In this document: positions 52,373 to 61,588 of the stretch, one piece after another
Layout: each line of letters opens with the position of its first letter
Position numbering within the stretch: position 1 is the stretch's first letter
Source: Paracoccus sp. (in: a-proteobacteria)
GTDB lineage: Bacteria > Pseudomonadota > Alphaproteobacteria > Rhodobacterales > Rhodobacteraceae
Assembly: GCF_030538495.1 (NCBI RefSeq)
Contig: NZ_JAUNTW010000004.1
Span: 124,001-188,000 of the forward strand
DNA: 64,000 nt
Direction: 5' to 3'
Program-made: the position numbers and the translations under genes
Notes under the pieces: generated by a model
What the model saw: only the letters and a program-made list of their open reading frames with translations
The model's database searches: none
What the model was told of the DNA's origin: nothing

Positions 52373-53554
52373 TCAGATGCCAGCGTCGATGATGGCGCGG
52401 GCCAGCACCGGCACGGTGTCGCGGTTCAGGCCCGCGATGTTCAGGCGCGAATCGCCCACCATATAAATCGCCGCGTCGGTTTTCAGGCGCTGCACCTGTT
52501 CGGGCGTGGCGCCCAGACGCGAGAACATGCCGCGGTGATGGGCGATAAAATCGAACCGGTCGCTGCCCGACAATTGGCGCAATTCGGTGGCCAGTTGATC
52601 GCGCAGGCCCAGCATGGTGTTGCGCACGTCCTCAAGCTCGGCGGCCCAGTCGGCCCGCAGGGCGTCGTCGGTCAGGATCGTGCTGACGATGCGCGCGCCA
52701 TGGTCGGGCGGGAAGGAATAGTTCTGGCGGTTCAGAAACGCCATCGACCCCTGCGCCAGATCGCGGGCGGCGGTGTTTTCCGCCAGAGCCATCAGGATGC
52801 CCGTCCGTTCGCGATAAATGCCAAAGTTTTTGCTGCACGACGCGGCGATCAGCACTTCGGGCAGGGATTGCGCGATCAGGCGGGTGGCCTGAGCGTCCGC
52901 GTCCAGCCCGTCGCCAAAGCCCTGATAGGCCAGATCGACCAGCGGCACCGCGCCCGATTTGTCCAAGATCGCGACGATTTCCGCCCATTGATCCATGGTC
53001 AGGTTCGCGCCGGTCGGGTTGTGGCAGCAGCCATGCAGCAGCACCAGATCGCCTTTGCCTGCGCGGGCGATGTCGGCCTTCATCCCGTCGAAATCAACGC
53101 CGCGCGTTTCGGCGTCGAAATAGCGGTATTCGACGAAGGGAACGCCCATGAATTTCATAATCGACAGGTGGTTCGGCCAGGTCGGATCGGACACATAGAC
53201 CGTCATTCCCGGATTGGCGAGCCGCGCCAGTTCCAATGCCTGACGGATCGCGCCCGTGCCGCCGACGGTGGCCAGCGTGGCCAGACGGTCGCCCGGCACA
53301 TCGCCCAGCACCATCTGTGCCATGGCGTTGCGATAATCGGGTTCGCCCGCCAGCCCGGTATAGGCTTTGCTGGTCTGGCTTTCCCAGATCCGTTGTTCGG
53401 CGGCCTTAACCGCGCGCATGACGGGGGTGACGCCTTGGGGGTCTTTGTAAACGCCGACGCCAAGGTCGATTTTGCCCTGACGGGTATCGGCCTTGAATTC
53501 CTCGATCAGCATCAGGATTTTGTCAGGGGCTTGGGCGTGCAGATTGGACAGCAT
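52373..53554 (-). CDS. tyrB: Aromatic/aspartate aminotransferase (class I)
   Basis: 393 aa. PLP enzyme. NPTGANL in CCHNPTGANLTMDQ, PLVDLAYQGFGDGLD (Asp and Tyr to PLP) and SCSKNFGIYRERTG (Schiff-base Lys) match the AspC/TyrB subgroup; SKAYTGLAGEPDYRNAM near the N-terminus is also typical. It interconverts aromatic or acidic amino acids and keto acids. The start abuts the sseA stop, so they form an operon. Confidence 0.92.
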   Translation of the reverse strand: MLSNLHAQAPDKILMLIEEFKADTRQGKIDLGVGVYKDPQGVTPVMRAVKAAEQRIWESQTSKAYTGLAGEPDYRNAMAQMVLGDVPGDRLATLATVGGTGAIRQALELARLANPGMTVYVSDPTWPNHLSIMKFMGVPFVEYRYFDAETRGVDFDGMKADIARAGKGDLVLLHGCCHNPTGANLTMDQWAEIVAILDKSGAVPLVDLAYQGFGDGLDADAQATRLIAQSLPEVLIAASCSKNFGIYRERTGILMALAENTAARDLAQGSMAFLNRQNYSFPPDHGARIVSTILTDDALRADWAAELEDVRNTMLGLRDQLATELRQLSGSDRFDFIAHHRGMFSRLGATPEQVQRLKTDAAIYMVGDSRLNIAGLNRDTVPVLARAIIDAGI

Positions 53555-54409
53555 TCAGGCGTCTCCGGTTGCGATATTCAGGTCGTCAAAGCTGCCCCAT
53601 TCGGTCCAGCTTCCATCATAGAGCGAGTGATTCCGATGCCCCAGCCGTTCCAGGGCCAGCGACAGCGTGGCGGCGGTCACACCGCTGCCGCAGGTGGTGA
53701 TCACAGGGCGGTCCAGATCCACCCCCGCCGCGTCAAAGGCTGCGCGCAGGTCATCGGCGGATTTCATCGTGCCATCGGCGTTATACAATTGCCCGAAGGG
53801 CAGGTTCTTTGCCCCCGGAATATGGCCCGACCGCAGGCCGGGGCGGGGTTCGGGCGCGTCGCCCCGGAACCGTTCGGGGCTGCGCGCATCCACGATGACA
53901 TGATCGCCCAGCTTGGATGCGGCCGCGACCTGAGTCACATCGCGCACCAGCCCGGCCTGACGCTGCACGGTGATGTGGCGGTCGCGCAGGATGGGGGGCA
54001 TGTCCTCGATGTCGCGGCCTTCGGCCTGCCATTTGGCGAAACCGCCATCCAGCACGGCCACATCGGTTTTGCCCATCAGGCGGAATGTCCACCACACCCG
54101 CGCCGCGCTGCGCACATCGGAATGGTCATAGATCACAATCTGATGCCCGTCGCCAATGCCCATGGCGCGCATCCGGCTGATGAACAATTCGACCGGCGGC
54201 GCCATATGCGGCAGCTTGCTGCGGCTGTCCGAAATCGCGTCGATGTCAAAGAACCGCGCGCCGGGGATATGGGCGGCGTCATATTCCGCCCGCGCATCGC
54301 GACCGCTGGCGGGCATGTGCCAACTGGCGTCGATGACCCGCAAATCCGGGTCATTCAGATGCGCCGCCAGCCATTCGGTTGACACCAGTGTTTTCGGATC
54401 ATCCTGCAT
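53555..54409 (-). CDS. sseA: 3-mercaptopyruvate sulfurtransferase
   Basis: 284 aa, two rhodanese domains. The N-terminal domain (LRVIDASWHMPASGRDARAE, AHIPGARFFDIDAISD) lacks a catalytic Cys, and the C-terminal domain has TTCGSGVTAATLSLALE, where CGSGVTA marks mercaptopyruvate sulfurtransferases. It transfers sulfur from mercaptopyruvate. Of three in-frame ATGs (54424, 54415, 54409) I take the last because GGGGGGA lies 7 nt ahead of it. Co-transcribed with the aminotransferase, which could make mercaptopyruvate from cysteine. Confidence 0.92.
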   Translation of the reverse strand: MQDDPKTLVSTEWLAAHLNDPDLRVIDASWHMPASGRDARAEYDAAHIPGARFFDIDAISDSRSKLPHMAPPVELFISRMRAMGIGDGHQIVIYDHSDVRSAARVWWTFRLMGKTDVAVLDGGFAKWQAEGRDIEDMPPILRDRHITVQRQAGLVRDVTQVAAASKLGDHVIVDARSPERFRGDAPEPRPGLRSGHIPGAKNLPFGQLYNADGTMKSADDLRAAFDAAGVDLDRPVITTCGSGVTAATLSLALERLGHRNHSLYDGSWTEWGSFDDLNIATGDA

Positions 54410-54483
54410 GGCCATTCCCCCCATCCTGTTCCGGCCACAGGAATACCCCCGCCGGTCGCGCGCTGCAATGGCGATCGCGGAGG

Positions 54484-55560
54484 TCAGGCGGGTTGGTCAT
54501 CCTCGGACCCGTCATCGGGCAGGCCCTCGCGCGACAGCATCACCGCGACCGGGCGCAGCCATTCGATATGGGCGCAGACGATCATCAGCGCGACCATGAT
54601 CGGCACCGCCAGAAACATGCCCGGCACGCCCCAGACTGCGCCCCAGAACGCAAGGCTGATGATGATGCCAAAGCTGGACAGCCGCAGCGTTTGCCCCAGC
54701 AGCATCGGGTCGATGATGTTGCCGATCACGAATTGAATCGCGGTGCAGACCGCCGTCACCAGTAACGACACCTGCACATCGCCGGTTTGAACAAAGGCCA
54801 CCACCCCCGCAATCACCGTCGCCGCAATCGACCCGACCGAGGGGATAAAGTTGAACACAAAGGTAATAATCGCAACCGCCATGGCCAGCTCCAGCCCGGC
54901 GATGCGGAACACCAGCCAGACGGCGGCGGCGGTCACCAGACTGACGATGGTTTTCACCACCAGATAACGGTTCACGCGATGCATGATGGATGTGATGATG
55001 CGGCGCGCGGTCTGGGCCTGATGCGCGTCTCCGGTCAGGCGTTCGACCTTGATCGGGAACCAGACCTGTTCCACGAACATAAACCCCACGAACAGAATAA
55101 TCAAAATGCTGCCCGACAAAATGCCCGAGGCCTGACCCGCCATCGACCGGATCCAGCCGGTGATGTTGAAATTGGCAATCGCGGTCATGACGCGTTCCTG
55201 CACGTCTTCCCCGAACTGAGCGGTCAGGCCGGGCAGGGCGGCCTGAAACCGTTCCGCTGTGTTCACCGACAGGCGGACGATTTCGTTGATCTGCGTCAGG
55301 ATCGTGGTTGAAATCCACATCAAGCCCAGTGCAATCAGCGCCAGGGCCAGCGTTGTGGCCAGCCAATTCGGCACCTTAAGCCGTTTCGAAATCGCGTGAA
55401 TCGCGTCCGAGGTCAGCGAAAACAAAATAATCGCGATCAGCAGCGAAATCAGAATAAACCGCGCCTGCACCAGCATAAACAGCAACAGCGCAAAGGCGAT
55501 GATGCCCAAAAATACGGTTTGCAGCCGTTCGCGCAGGGCCTGTTGTTCTTGTCTGTCCAC
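54484..55560 (-). CDS. AI-2E family transporter (PerM/YdiK type)
   Basis: 358 aa with about eight hydrophobic helices in the family pattern: two at the N-terminus, a central soluble part (residues 90-150), then FVGFMFVEQVWFPIK, IAGLELAMAVAIITFVFNFI, PSVGSIAATVIAGVVAFVQT and IDPMLLGQTLRLSSFGIIIS. Substrates of the family vary and none can be named here. The start is taken as GTG at 55560 with GGGGA upstream; a TTG 12 nt earlier is possible. Confidence 0.9.
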   Translation of the reverse strand: MDRQEQQALRERLQTVFLGIIAFALLLFMLVQARFILISLLIAIILFSLTSDAIHAISKRLKVPNWLATTLALALIALGLMWISTTILTQINEIVRLSVNTAERFQAALPGLTAQFGEDVQERVMTAIANFNITGWIRSMAGQASGILSGSILIILFVGFMFVEQVWFPIKVERLTGDAHQAQTARRIITSIMHRVNRYLVVKTIVSLVTAAAVWLVFRIAGLELAMAVAIITFVFNFIPSVGSIAATVIAGVVAFVQTGDVQVSLLVTAVCTAIQFVIGNIIDPMLLGQTLRLSSFGIIISLAFWGAVWGVPGMFLAVPIMVALMIVCAHIEWLRPVAVMLSREGLPDDGSEDDQPA

Positions 55561-55586
55561 GCATATCCCCAAAATAATGATGCGCC

Positions 55587-55618
55587 AAAAAAACCGACCC
55601 CTGAATCACAGGGGCCGG
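55587..55618 (-). terminator. Terminator of gyrA
   Basis: Reverse strand: CCGGCCCCTG, TGATT, CAGGGGTCGG (one G-T pair), then TTTTTTT; it begins 12 bp past the gyrA stop. Confidence 0.93.
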
Positions 55619-55629
55619 AAATAATCGTG

Positions 55630-58383
55630 TCAGGTTTCGGGTTCGTCGGTCAAGGATTCAGGCGCGCCTTGTTCGGCAATCCGGGCGACGGACACAACTT
55701 CTTCGCCACCTGTGGTATTGAACACACGCACGCCGCCCGCCGAACGGGACCGGAAGCTGATGCCGTCCACCGGCACCCGGATCGACTGCCCGGTCGAGGT
55801 CGCCAGCATGATCTGATCGTCGCTGTCCACCGGGAAGCTGGCGACAACCGCGCCGCCGCGCATTGCGCGATCCATGGCCATCACGCCCTGACCGCCGCGC
55901 CCGCGCACCGGGTAATCATGGCTGGAACTGATCTTACCCGCACCGCGGGCGGTGATGGTCAGGATCAAATCCTCGGCCGCGGACATTTCGGCATAGCGTT
56001 CCTGCGTGATCGTGCCTTCGGTGACGGTTTCGTCGTCGTCATCCGCCTCGGCCCCGTCATCCAAAGCACCGGCGACCGCGCGGCGCATTTTCAGATAAGC
56101 GGCGCGTTCCGCGGGGTCGGCCTCGAAATGGCGGATCACGGCCATGCTGACCACGGTGTCATCACCCGCCAGACGGATGCCCCGAACGCCGGTGGAATCG
56201 CGGCCCTTGAACACGCGAACGGCGGTCGTCGGGAACCGGATCGCGCGACCGGCAGCAGTCAGCAGCATCACATCGTCATCTTCGGTCGCCATGCGCACCC
56301 CGATCAGCGACGTGCCTTCGGGCAGTTTCATCGCGATTTTGCCATTCGCGCGCACGCTGCCGAAATCCGACAGCGCGTTGCGGCGCACATCGCCGCCATC
56401 GGTGGCAAAGATCACCTGATAATTGTCCCATTCCGTTTCCGGCGCGTCCACCGGCATCAGCGCGGCAATCGACACACCCGCGCCGATGGGCAGGATGTTG
56501 ACGATGGCCTTGCCCTTGGCGGTGCGCCCGCCCAGCGGCAAACGCCATGTTTTCAGGCGATACACCATGCCGTCGGTGGTAAAGAACAGCAGTTCCGTAT
56601 GCGTGTTGGCGACGAACAGCGTGGTCACAACATCGTCTTCTTTGGTCGCCATGCCCGACAGGCCCTTGCCGCCGCGACGCTGAGCGCGGAATTCGGCCAA
56701 AGCCGTGCGTTTGATGTAACCGCCGCTGGTGATGGTGACGACCATATCTTCGCGTTCGATCAGGTCTTCGTCGTCCATATCACCGGCCCAGTCGGTGATC
56801 TCGGTCCGGCGCGGCACGGCGAACAGATCGCGGATTTCGCGCAATTCGTCGCTGATGATCGCCATGATCCGTTCGCGGCTGGCCAGAATCGCCAGATAAT
56901 CGCGGATCGCGTCGGCCAGTTGTTGCAGTTCGTCCGTGACCTCTTTTACGCCGATCTGCGTCAGGCGTTGCAGGCGCAGGTCCAGAATCGCGCGGGCCTG
57001 CGTTTCCGACAGGTTATAGGTGCCGTCGTCGTTCACCGGATGGCGCGGATCGTCGATCAGGCGCAGATATTCCACGATGTCATGCGCGGGCCAGCGGCGG
57101 GCCATCAGACGTTCGCGCGCCTCGGTCGCGTCAGCGGATGCGCGAATGGTGGCCACAACTTCGTCCACATTCGACACCGCGACGGCCAAACCGCAGAGGA
57201 TATGACTGCGTTCACGCGCCTTGCGCAGTTCATAGGCGGTCCGGCGGGCGACAACCTCTTCGCGGAAGGTGATGAAATGCGTCAGAAAATCGCGCAGCGC
57301 CAGCTGTTCAGGCCGCCCGCCATTCAGCGCCAGCATGTTGCAGCCGAAACTGGTTTGCAGCGACGTAAAGCGGAACAACTGGTTCAGCACCACATCCGGC
57401 GTTGCGTCGCGTTTCAGTTCCACCACGACCCGCACGCCCTGACGGTCGGATTCGTCCTGAACGCTGCTGATGCCTTCGACGCGCTTTTCCTTGGCCAGTT
57501 CGGCGATGCGTTCGATCAGGCTGGCTTTGTTCACCTGATAGGGGATTTCGTCGATGACGATGGCGAAACGGTCTTTGCGCGGTTCCTCGATATGGGTTTT
57601 GGCGCGGATGATGACGCTGCCGCGTCCCTCCAGATAGGCTTTGCGCGCGCCGGACCGGCCCAAAATCATCGCGCCGGTCGGGAAATCGGGGCCGGGGATG
57701 ATGTCCAGCAGCCGTTCGGTCGGCAGGTCGGGATTGTCGATCAGTTCCAGCGTGGCGTCGATCACCTCGCCCAGGTTATGTGGCGGAATATTGGTGGCCA
57801 TGCCGACGGCAATACCGCCCGCGCCATTGACCAGCATATTCGGAAAACGCGCCGGCAGAACCGTGGGTTCGCGGTCTTTGCCGTCATAGTTGTCCTGAAA
57901 ATCAACGGTATCTTTGTCGATGTCCATTAACAGGAAATTGGCGGGTTTATCCATCCGCACTTCGGTATAGCGCATGGCGGCGGGGGGGTCGCCATCCATC
58001 GAACCAAAGTTGCCCTGACCATCCAGCAGCGGCAGCGACATGGAAAAATCCTGCGCCATGCGGACCAGGGCATCATAGATCGCCGCGTCGCCATGCGGGT
58101 GGTATTTCCCCATCACATCGCCCACCGGACGCGCCGATTTGCGATAGGGTTTGTCGGGGGTATTCCCGCTTTCGTCCATAGCATAGAGGATGCGGCGATG
58201 CACCGGCTTCAGCCCGTCGCGCAGATCCGGAATCGCGCGGCTGACAATCACCGACATCGCATAATCCAGATACGAGGTGCGCATTTCCGACGAAATGTCG
58301 ATCACCGGCCCGTCATGCGCCATCACGCGGATTTCGGGGGTGTTGTCGTCGTCTGGCTGGTCGGTTTCGGGGGTGTCAGTCAC
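55630..58383 (-). CDS. gyrA: DNA gyrase subunit A
   Basis: 917 aa. Supercoiling topoisomerase subunit that cuts and reseals DNA. N-terminal breakage domain with RALPD-like [39 protein letters not shown] and the active Tyr139 in AMRYTEVRM; the C-terminal beta-pinwheel holds the GyrA box QRRGGKG. An acidic insert ([16 protein letters not shown]) lies near residue 750. The position equal to E. coli Ser83 is Ala100, and Asp87 is kept as Asp104. The phage begins directly upstream of this gene. Confidence 0.97.
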   Translation of the reverse strand: MTDTPETDQPDDDNTPEIRVMAHDGPVIDISSEMRTSYLDYAMSVIVSRAIPDLRDGLKPVHRRILYAMDESGNTPDKPYRKSARPVGDVMGKYHPHGDAAIYDALVRMAQDFSMSLPLLDGQGNFGSMDGDPPAAMRYTEVRMDKPANFLLMDIDKDTVDFQDNYDGKDREPTVLPARFPNMLVNGAGGIAVGMATNIPPHNLGEVIDATLELIDNPDLPTERLLDIIPGPDFPTGAMILGRSGARKAYLEGRGSVIIRAKTHIEEPRKDRFAIVIDEIPYQVNKASLIERIAELAKEKRVEGISSVQDESDRQGVRVVVELKRDATPDVVLNQLFRFTSLQTSFGCNMLALNGGRPEQLALRDFLTHFITFREEVVARRTAYELRKARERSHILCGLAVAVSNVDEVVATIRASADATEARERLMARRWPAHDIVEYLRLIDDPRHPVNDDGTYNLSETQARAILDLRLQRLTQIGVKEVTDELQQLADAIRDYLAILASRERIMAIISDELREIRDLFAVPRRTEITDWAGDMDDEDLIEREDMVVTITSGGYIKRTALAEFRAQRRGGKGLSGMATKEDDVVTTLFVANTHTELLFFTTDGMVYRLKTWRLPLGGRTAKGKAIVNILPIGAGVSIAALMPVDAPETEWDNYQVIFATDGGDVRRNALSDFGSVRANGKIAMKLPEGTSLIGVRMATEDDDVMLLTAAGRAIRFPTTAVRVFKGRDSTGVRGIRLAGDDTVVSMAVIRHFEADPAERAAYLKMRRAVAGALDDGAEADDDDETVTEGTITQERYAEMSAAEDLILTITARGAGKISSSHDYPVRGRGGQGVMAMDRAMRGGAVVASFPVDSDDQIMLATSTGQSIRVPVDGISFRSRSAGGVRVFNTTGGEEVVSVARIAEQGAPESLTDEPET

Positions 58384-58607
58384 GGCATGTCCTTCGGGCG
58401 TCTGTTGCCAAAGGCTCTATCCGATCAGGCGTTTGGGTGCAATCGCGGGGGCAGGATATTGAGTATTAAGCGCATGTGGGCCTTTGGGCCTACCTTCAGT
58501 GGCAAAAGTTAGTCAGGCGAATCACAGATCAAAGGGTTAGCGTCCTAAATAGTTTAGTGGGTCCATATACACCACAACCCCTTGTGTGGCACAAAATTGC
58601 CACCCTG
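58384..58607. other. Host-phage junction region upstream of gyrA
   Basis: Gene-free. The first 70 bp (to about 58460) still look like host DNA and must hold the gyrA promoter. From about 58490 the sequence becomes AT-richer. A 13-bp palindrome CTAAA-TAG-TTTAG lies at 58545-58557 and a CACAA/TTGTG hairpin at about 58574-58587. I see no tRNA, integrase gene or obvious att repeat, and the other phage end lies outside the window, so the exact boundary cannot be set. Confidence 0.5.
58545..58557. promoter_or_regulatory. Palindrome ahead of the phage RNA polymerase genes
   Basis: CTAAA-TAG-TTTAG, perfect 5-bp arms, 78 bp before the first phage start codon. Possible operator for a repressor or part of a promoter; no protein is assigned to it. 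Confidence 0.35.
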
Positions 58608-58628
58608 CCTTGGACCCATCCAATGAAA
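58608..58628 (+). promoter_or_regulatory. Phage repeated initiation module, copy 1
   Basis: CCTTGGACCCATCC followed by AATGAAA, 6 nt ahead of the ATG at 58635. It aligns with the copy at 61327 through to the start codon (ACCC-A/T-GAATG) but the Shine-Dalgarno AAAGG is altered to AATG. Confidence 0.7.
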
Positions 58629-58634
58629 CCCAGA

Positions 58635-59462
58635 ATGAAAACATGGTGGGCAGACATGCCCGACCCCGTGCTGATGGAAACAGCATGGGAACGTCAAATG
58701 AACCTTTCCGGGATGGAGGCTTACGAAGCATCCCGGTATCGGGAAGGCACAACGGACCTGAGAGGAAGCGCCTCGGACACGAAGGCAGGTCAGAAGGTCA
58801 TCAGACGCCTTCTGGAAGTCACGGAGACCGCCCTTGAGGCCCTCCAACGCGAATCCGTAGCCGTGGCCCCTAGACACAGAACCAGCCGTTCAGCCCGCGC
58901 TACGCTGGTTCTGGTGCCTGCCGAAACGCTGGCCCTTTTGACCCTCAAAACGATGATTGATCGGGCGGCGGGCTGTCCCAACCCGAACGAGGGTGTGAAT
59001 TATCAACAGACCTGCGTTCAGTTGGCCGGTGTGGTGGAAACGGAGTTGAACTTTCGGAACTGGGTTAAGGAATCTCGGAACGCGGCAAAGGCGTATGCCG
59101 AGGCTGAGGGCCTAACGAAGGTCCCAAGGTCCACGGCTGATCGGATTCTGGCGGAGTCTAAAGTTACCCGATCAGCGGTTTGGAAGTGGAAACAGACATT
59201 CACCGCCCTTTCGGAATACTCTTGGACCACCCAAGAGAAACATTATTGCGGCGATGCTTTAATCACCACAACGATCAACGCCCTTCCAGACCACTTTGAG
59301 ACCCACAACGCCACTCACAAAGGCGTCCTGCGTAAATACCTGCGCACAACCGAGGCGTTCCGTCACGAATTGGAACGCATCGAACATCAAATATCCATCC
59401 ACCAGACAGTCAAAAAGCCCATGCTGACGAAGCCAAAACGCTGGGTTCTGGTGAATGACTGA
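58635..59462 (+). CDS. Phage single-subunit RNA polymerase, N-terminal domain protein
   Basis: 275 aa. It corresponds to about residues 1-270 of T7 RNA polymerase: LMETAWERQMNLSGMEAYEA aligns with the T7 start helices, a helical middle part (TLVLVPAETLALLTLKTMID, QTCVQLAGVVETELNFRNWV) follows, and it ends KPKRWVLVND at the place of T7 PPKPWTG. In T7 this domain contacts the upstream promoter and the nascent RNA. A stop here separates it from the polymerase core, which starts in the +1 frame. The start at 58635 is set by alignment with the other copies of the repeated module. The two products together (864 aa) are close to T7's 883, so almost nothing is missing. Confidence 0.82.
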   Translation: MKTWWADMPDPVLMETAWERQMNLSGMEAYEASRYREGTTDLRGSASDTKAGQKVIRRLLEVTETALEALQRESVAVAPRHRTSRSARATLVLVPAETLALLTLKTMIDRAAGCPNPNEGVNYQQTCVQLAGVVETELNFRNWVKESRNAAKAYAEAEGLTKVPRSTADRILAESKVTRSAVWKWKQTFTALSEYSWTTQEKHYCGDALITTTINALPDHFETHNATHKGVLRKYLRTTEAFRHELERIEHQISIHQTVKKPMLTKPKRWVLVND

Positions 59463-59463
59463 T

Positions 59464-59483
59464 TTAGACCGATCCAAAGGAAC
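59464..59483 (+). promoter_or_regulatory. Phage repeated initiation module, copy 2 (at the RNA polymerase split)
   Basis: TTAGACC-GATCC-AAAGGAAC, starting 2 bp after the stop of the N-terminal part. AAAGGAA sits 8 nt ahead of the ATG at 59491. Confidence 0.8.
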
Positions 59484-59490
59484 GAGCAGA

Positions 59491-61260
59491 ATGACTAAAC
59501 ACTACGCCGGAGGTTACTTCCTGAACAACGAGCCGATTGTCCGGGGGTTTGGACCCAATGCCCACACCGCCGCCGATTTAAGCCAAATCAGCAATTACGC
59601 CGTGGAAGCACTTAATGCCATCCAAGAAACCCCTTGGCGGGTCAACCTGTTTATTCTGGATACTGTCTTAGCGTTCCAGAAACGGGGAAAAGACCTTGGG
59701 TTCACCGGGCGAAACGGCTTTGAGACCGTCCTTAAGATTGCCCGCCCGGATAATCCCAAGAATGACCCAAAGAACCCTGTGAACCGCCGCCTGACAGAAG
59801 AAGAATGGGCCTGTCTGGACCGCGACGGCAAACAGCGGATCAAGAAAGAAACGGCCCGGGAGTATAAACGCTACGAGGAAGAGTTGGGCGTCTGGCGGGC
59901 AACGGCACGAATTGTCAAGCTGGCCGATGAAATGTCCCAGTTTGATCGGTTCTATTTCCCGCATAATATGGACTTCAGAACCCGCATTTACCCCATCCCG
60001 AACGACCTGACGCCCCAATCCAACGATCTATCCAAGGGCCTACTGCGGTTCGCCCGTGGAACCCGTTTGGGGGAGGCCGGGGTGTTCTGGCTGGGTGTGT
60101 CTGTGGCGTCTCATTGGGGCGAAGACAAGCTGTCTATGGCGGATCGGTTCGCGTTCGCGTCCGAGCCTGAGTTCTTCGAACAGTGTATGCAGTGGGTTCG
60201 TGACCCTATGACCAACCAAGGGTGGCTCAAGGCTGACAAGCCGTTCCAGTTCCTTGCAGCGGCGCATGAGTGGGTCACAGCGCAGGGCCTCCCGGATGGT
60301 CCCGAAGCCTTTGTGTCCTACCTGCCGGGCAACCTCGACGGGTCATGCAACGGCGCGCAACACCTTAGCATCATGGCCCGCGACATGGTGGGGGCAGAGG
60401 CGACAAACTGCTGTGACCGGGACACACGGTTTGACCTGTATATGTCGGTGGCTGATCGCGTTTGGGGTCAGGTCCAGACGGACGCGGAGAAAGGACTGGA
60501 CGTAGCTGTTGAGTGGGTCCCCCGGCTGCTGTCGGCATCCGACCGCCGAACCGTGGTGAAGCGGGCGGTGATGACCGTGCCTTATGGTGTCACCGAATAC
60601 GGCGTGGCCGGGTTCATGGAGAAGGACGGACATGTTGACGGCATGGACAACGAATGGGACGCGGCGCGTTACATGCGTGACCTTATCATGGCGTCGATTG
60701 ACAGCACTCTGTCGAATGGCCGCGCGCTGCAACGGTGGTTCCAAGCCTGTGCGGTTCGGTGTGCTGAGGCGGGTATGCCGCTGACGTGGGACACCCCGGC
60801 GGGCAGCAAGGTGACACAGGCGTATCGGAATGTCGTTCAGAACCGGGTTTTGTCGTATGATACGCGGTTCTATCTTTATGCGGAACCCGAAGAATACGAA
60901 ACCAAGGAGGAGTTTCATAACCGCATCGGTATGGATGTTCGTAAAATGGGGTCTTCCGCTCCGCCCAACGTGGTTCATTCCTGTGATGCCAGTCATTTGC
61001 AGATCACCACGGTTCGGATGGCGGATGCCGGTATTCGGGACTTCTCGATGATCCATGACTCCTTTGGGTGCCCTATGGCCTATGTCGGACTTATGCGGGA
61101 TATTCTGCGCCAAACGGCGGTGGATATGTATTCTGGGGATTACCTGCAAATCTGGAAAGAGAGCGTTGAACGGTATTCCGGGCTGGTGATGCCGGAGCCG
61201 CCTGAGGTGGGGGATTTCAACGTGTTCGAGATTTTAGGGTCGGAATACTTCTTCTCGTAA
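59491..61260 (+). CDS. Phage single-subunit RNA polymerase, catalytic core protein
   Basis: 589 aa, from the ATG 8 nt behind AAAGGAA; an earlier in-frame ATG at 59455 overlaps the preceding stop. It starts KHYAGGYFLN, matching T7 GGGYW. All catalytic motifs of T7-like polymerases are present: FYFPHNMDFRTRIYPI (155-170), DGSCNGAQHLS with Asp283, KRAVMTVPYG with Lys357 and Tyr365 (T7 K631, Y639), VVHSCDASHLQ, and IHDSFG with Asp523 (T7 D812). The C-terminus EYFFS replaces T7 FAFA. It transcribes phage genes, presumably together with the separate N-terminal protein. Confidence 0.92.
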   Translation: MTKHYAGGYFLNNEPIVRGFGPNAHTAADLSQISNYAVEALNAIQETPWRVNLFILDTVLAFQKRGKDLGFTGRNGFETVLKIARPDNPKNDPKNPVNRRLTEEEWACLDRDGKQRIKKETAREYKRYEEELGVWRATARIVKLADEMSQFDRFYFPHNMDFRTRIYPIPNDLTPQSNDLSKGLLRFARGTRLGEAGVFWLGVSVASHWGEDKLSMADRFAFASEPEFFEQCMQWVRDPMTNQGWLKADKPFQFLAAAHEWVTAQGLPDGPEAFVSYLPGNLDGSCNGAQHLSIMARDMVGAEATNCCDRDTRFDLYMSVADRVWGQVQTDAEKGLDVAVEWVPRLLSASDRRTVVKRAVMTVPYGVTEYGVAGFMEKDGHVDGMDNEWDAARYMRDLIMASIDSTLSNGRALQRWFQACAVRCAEAGMPLTWDTPAGSKVTQAYRNVVQNRVLSYDTRFYLYAEPEEYETKEEFHNRIGMDVRKMGSSAPPNVVHSCDASHLQITTVRMADAGIRDFSMIHDSFGCPMAYVGLMRDILRQTAVDMYSGDYLQIWKESVERYSGLVMPEPPEVGDFNVFEILGSEYFFS

Positions 61261-61290
61261 AAGTGTTTCCACAAACGGCCTGAATAGAAG

Positions 61291-61326
61291 GAAGAACCCG
61301 GCGTTCATTCGTCGGGTCTTTTCTTT
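61291..61326 (+). terminator. Phage terminator behind the RNA polymerase core gene
   Basis: ACCCGGCG/CGTCGGGT stem extended by AAG/CTT past a bulge, loop TTCATT, then TTTTCTTT. It separates the polymerase genes from the next unit, which starts with a copy of the repeated module one base later. Confidence 0.85.
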
Positions 61327-61347
61327 CCTTAGACCCATCCAAAGGAA
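61327..61347 (+). promoter_or_regulatory. Phage repeated initiation module, copy 3 (after a terminator)
   Basis: CC then TTAGACCCATCCAAAGGAA, directly following the terminator T-run and 7 nt before the ATG at 61355. Being placed between a terminator and a start codon, it may include a promoter as well as the ribosome-binding site. Confidence 0.8.
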
Positions 61348-61354
61348 ACCCTGA

Positions 61355-61588
61355 ATGTTCCTGAACCACCTGCTTTGGTCCGACCCGTTGGACCGCCTCA
61401 AGAAACACGCCCAGAAGCAACGCGAAGCTCTTCGCTACGTTCTCAACGACGCCGACGAAAAGGCAACCATTGCGCGGCATCAGATTGCCCTGAACCAAGA
61501 AAATCTGCGGCAGGCTTTGGCTGACACAGAAAAAGCTAACCACATCGCCGAAAAAATCGAAACTATTTTGGAAGAACTGAATGACTGA
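61355..61588 (+). CDS. Small phage coiled-coil protein
   Basis: 77 aa: MFLNHLLWSDPLDRLKKHAQ, then an uninterrupted charged helix (IARHQIALNQENLRQALADT). No family recognised. It is the first gene after a terminator and the repeated module, and overlaps the SSB-like gene by 8 bp, so it is probably translated with it. Its position corresponds to the small class II early genes of T7. Confidence 0.75.
   Translation: MFLNHLLWSDPLDRLKKHAQKQREALRYVLNDADEKATIARHQIALNQENLRQALADTEKANHIAEKIETILEELND

Noticed and set aside
52184..54382. Long open frame of 732 codons on the forward strand
   Set aside because: Antisense to the aminotransferase and sseA, no family sequence, typical GC-rich shadow frame.
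55396..57930. Long open frame of 844 codons on the forward strand opposite gyrA
   Set aside because: It is antisense to a complete gyrA, reads as His/Arg/Gln-rich sequence with no domain, and arises from high GC third positions.
58476..58634. Longer N-terminus for the phage polymerase N-domain protein (53 more codons)
   Set aside because: The added residues do not resemble T7-like polymerases, and the repeated module aligns to the start at 58635.
59455..59490. Sequencing error as the cause of the RNA polymerase split
   Set aside because: Not excluded, but the core has its own AAAGGAA and ATG inside a module present three more times, which a single-base error would not create. Kept as the stated refutation test.
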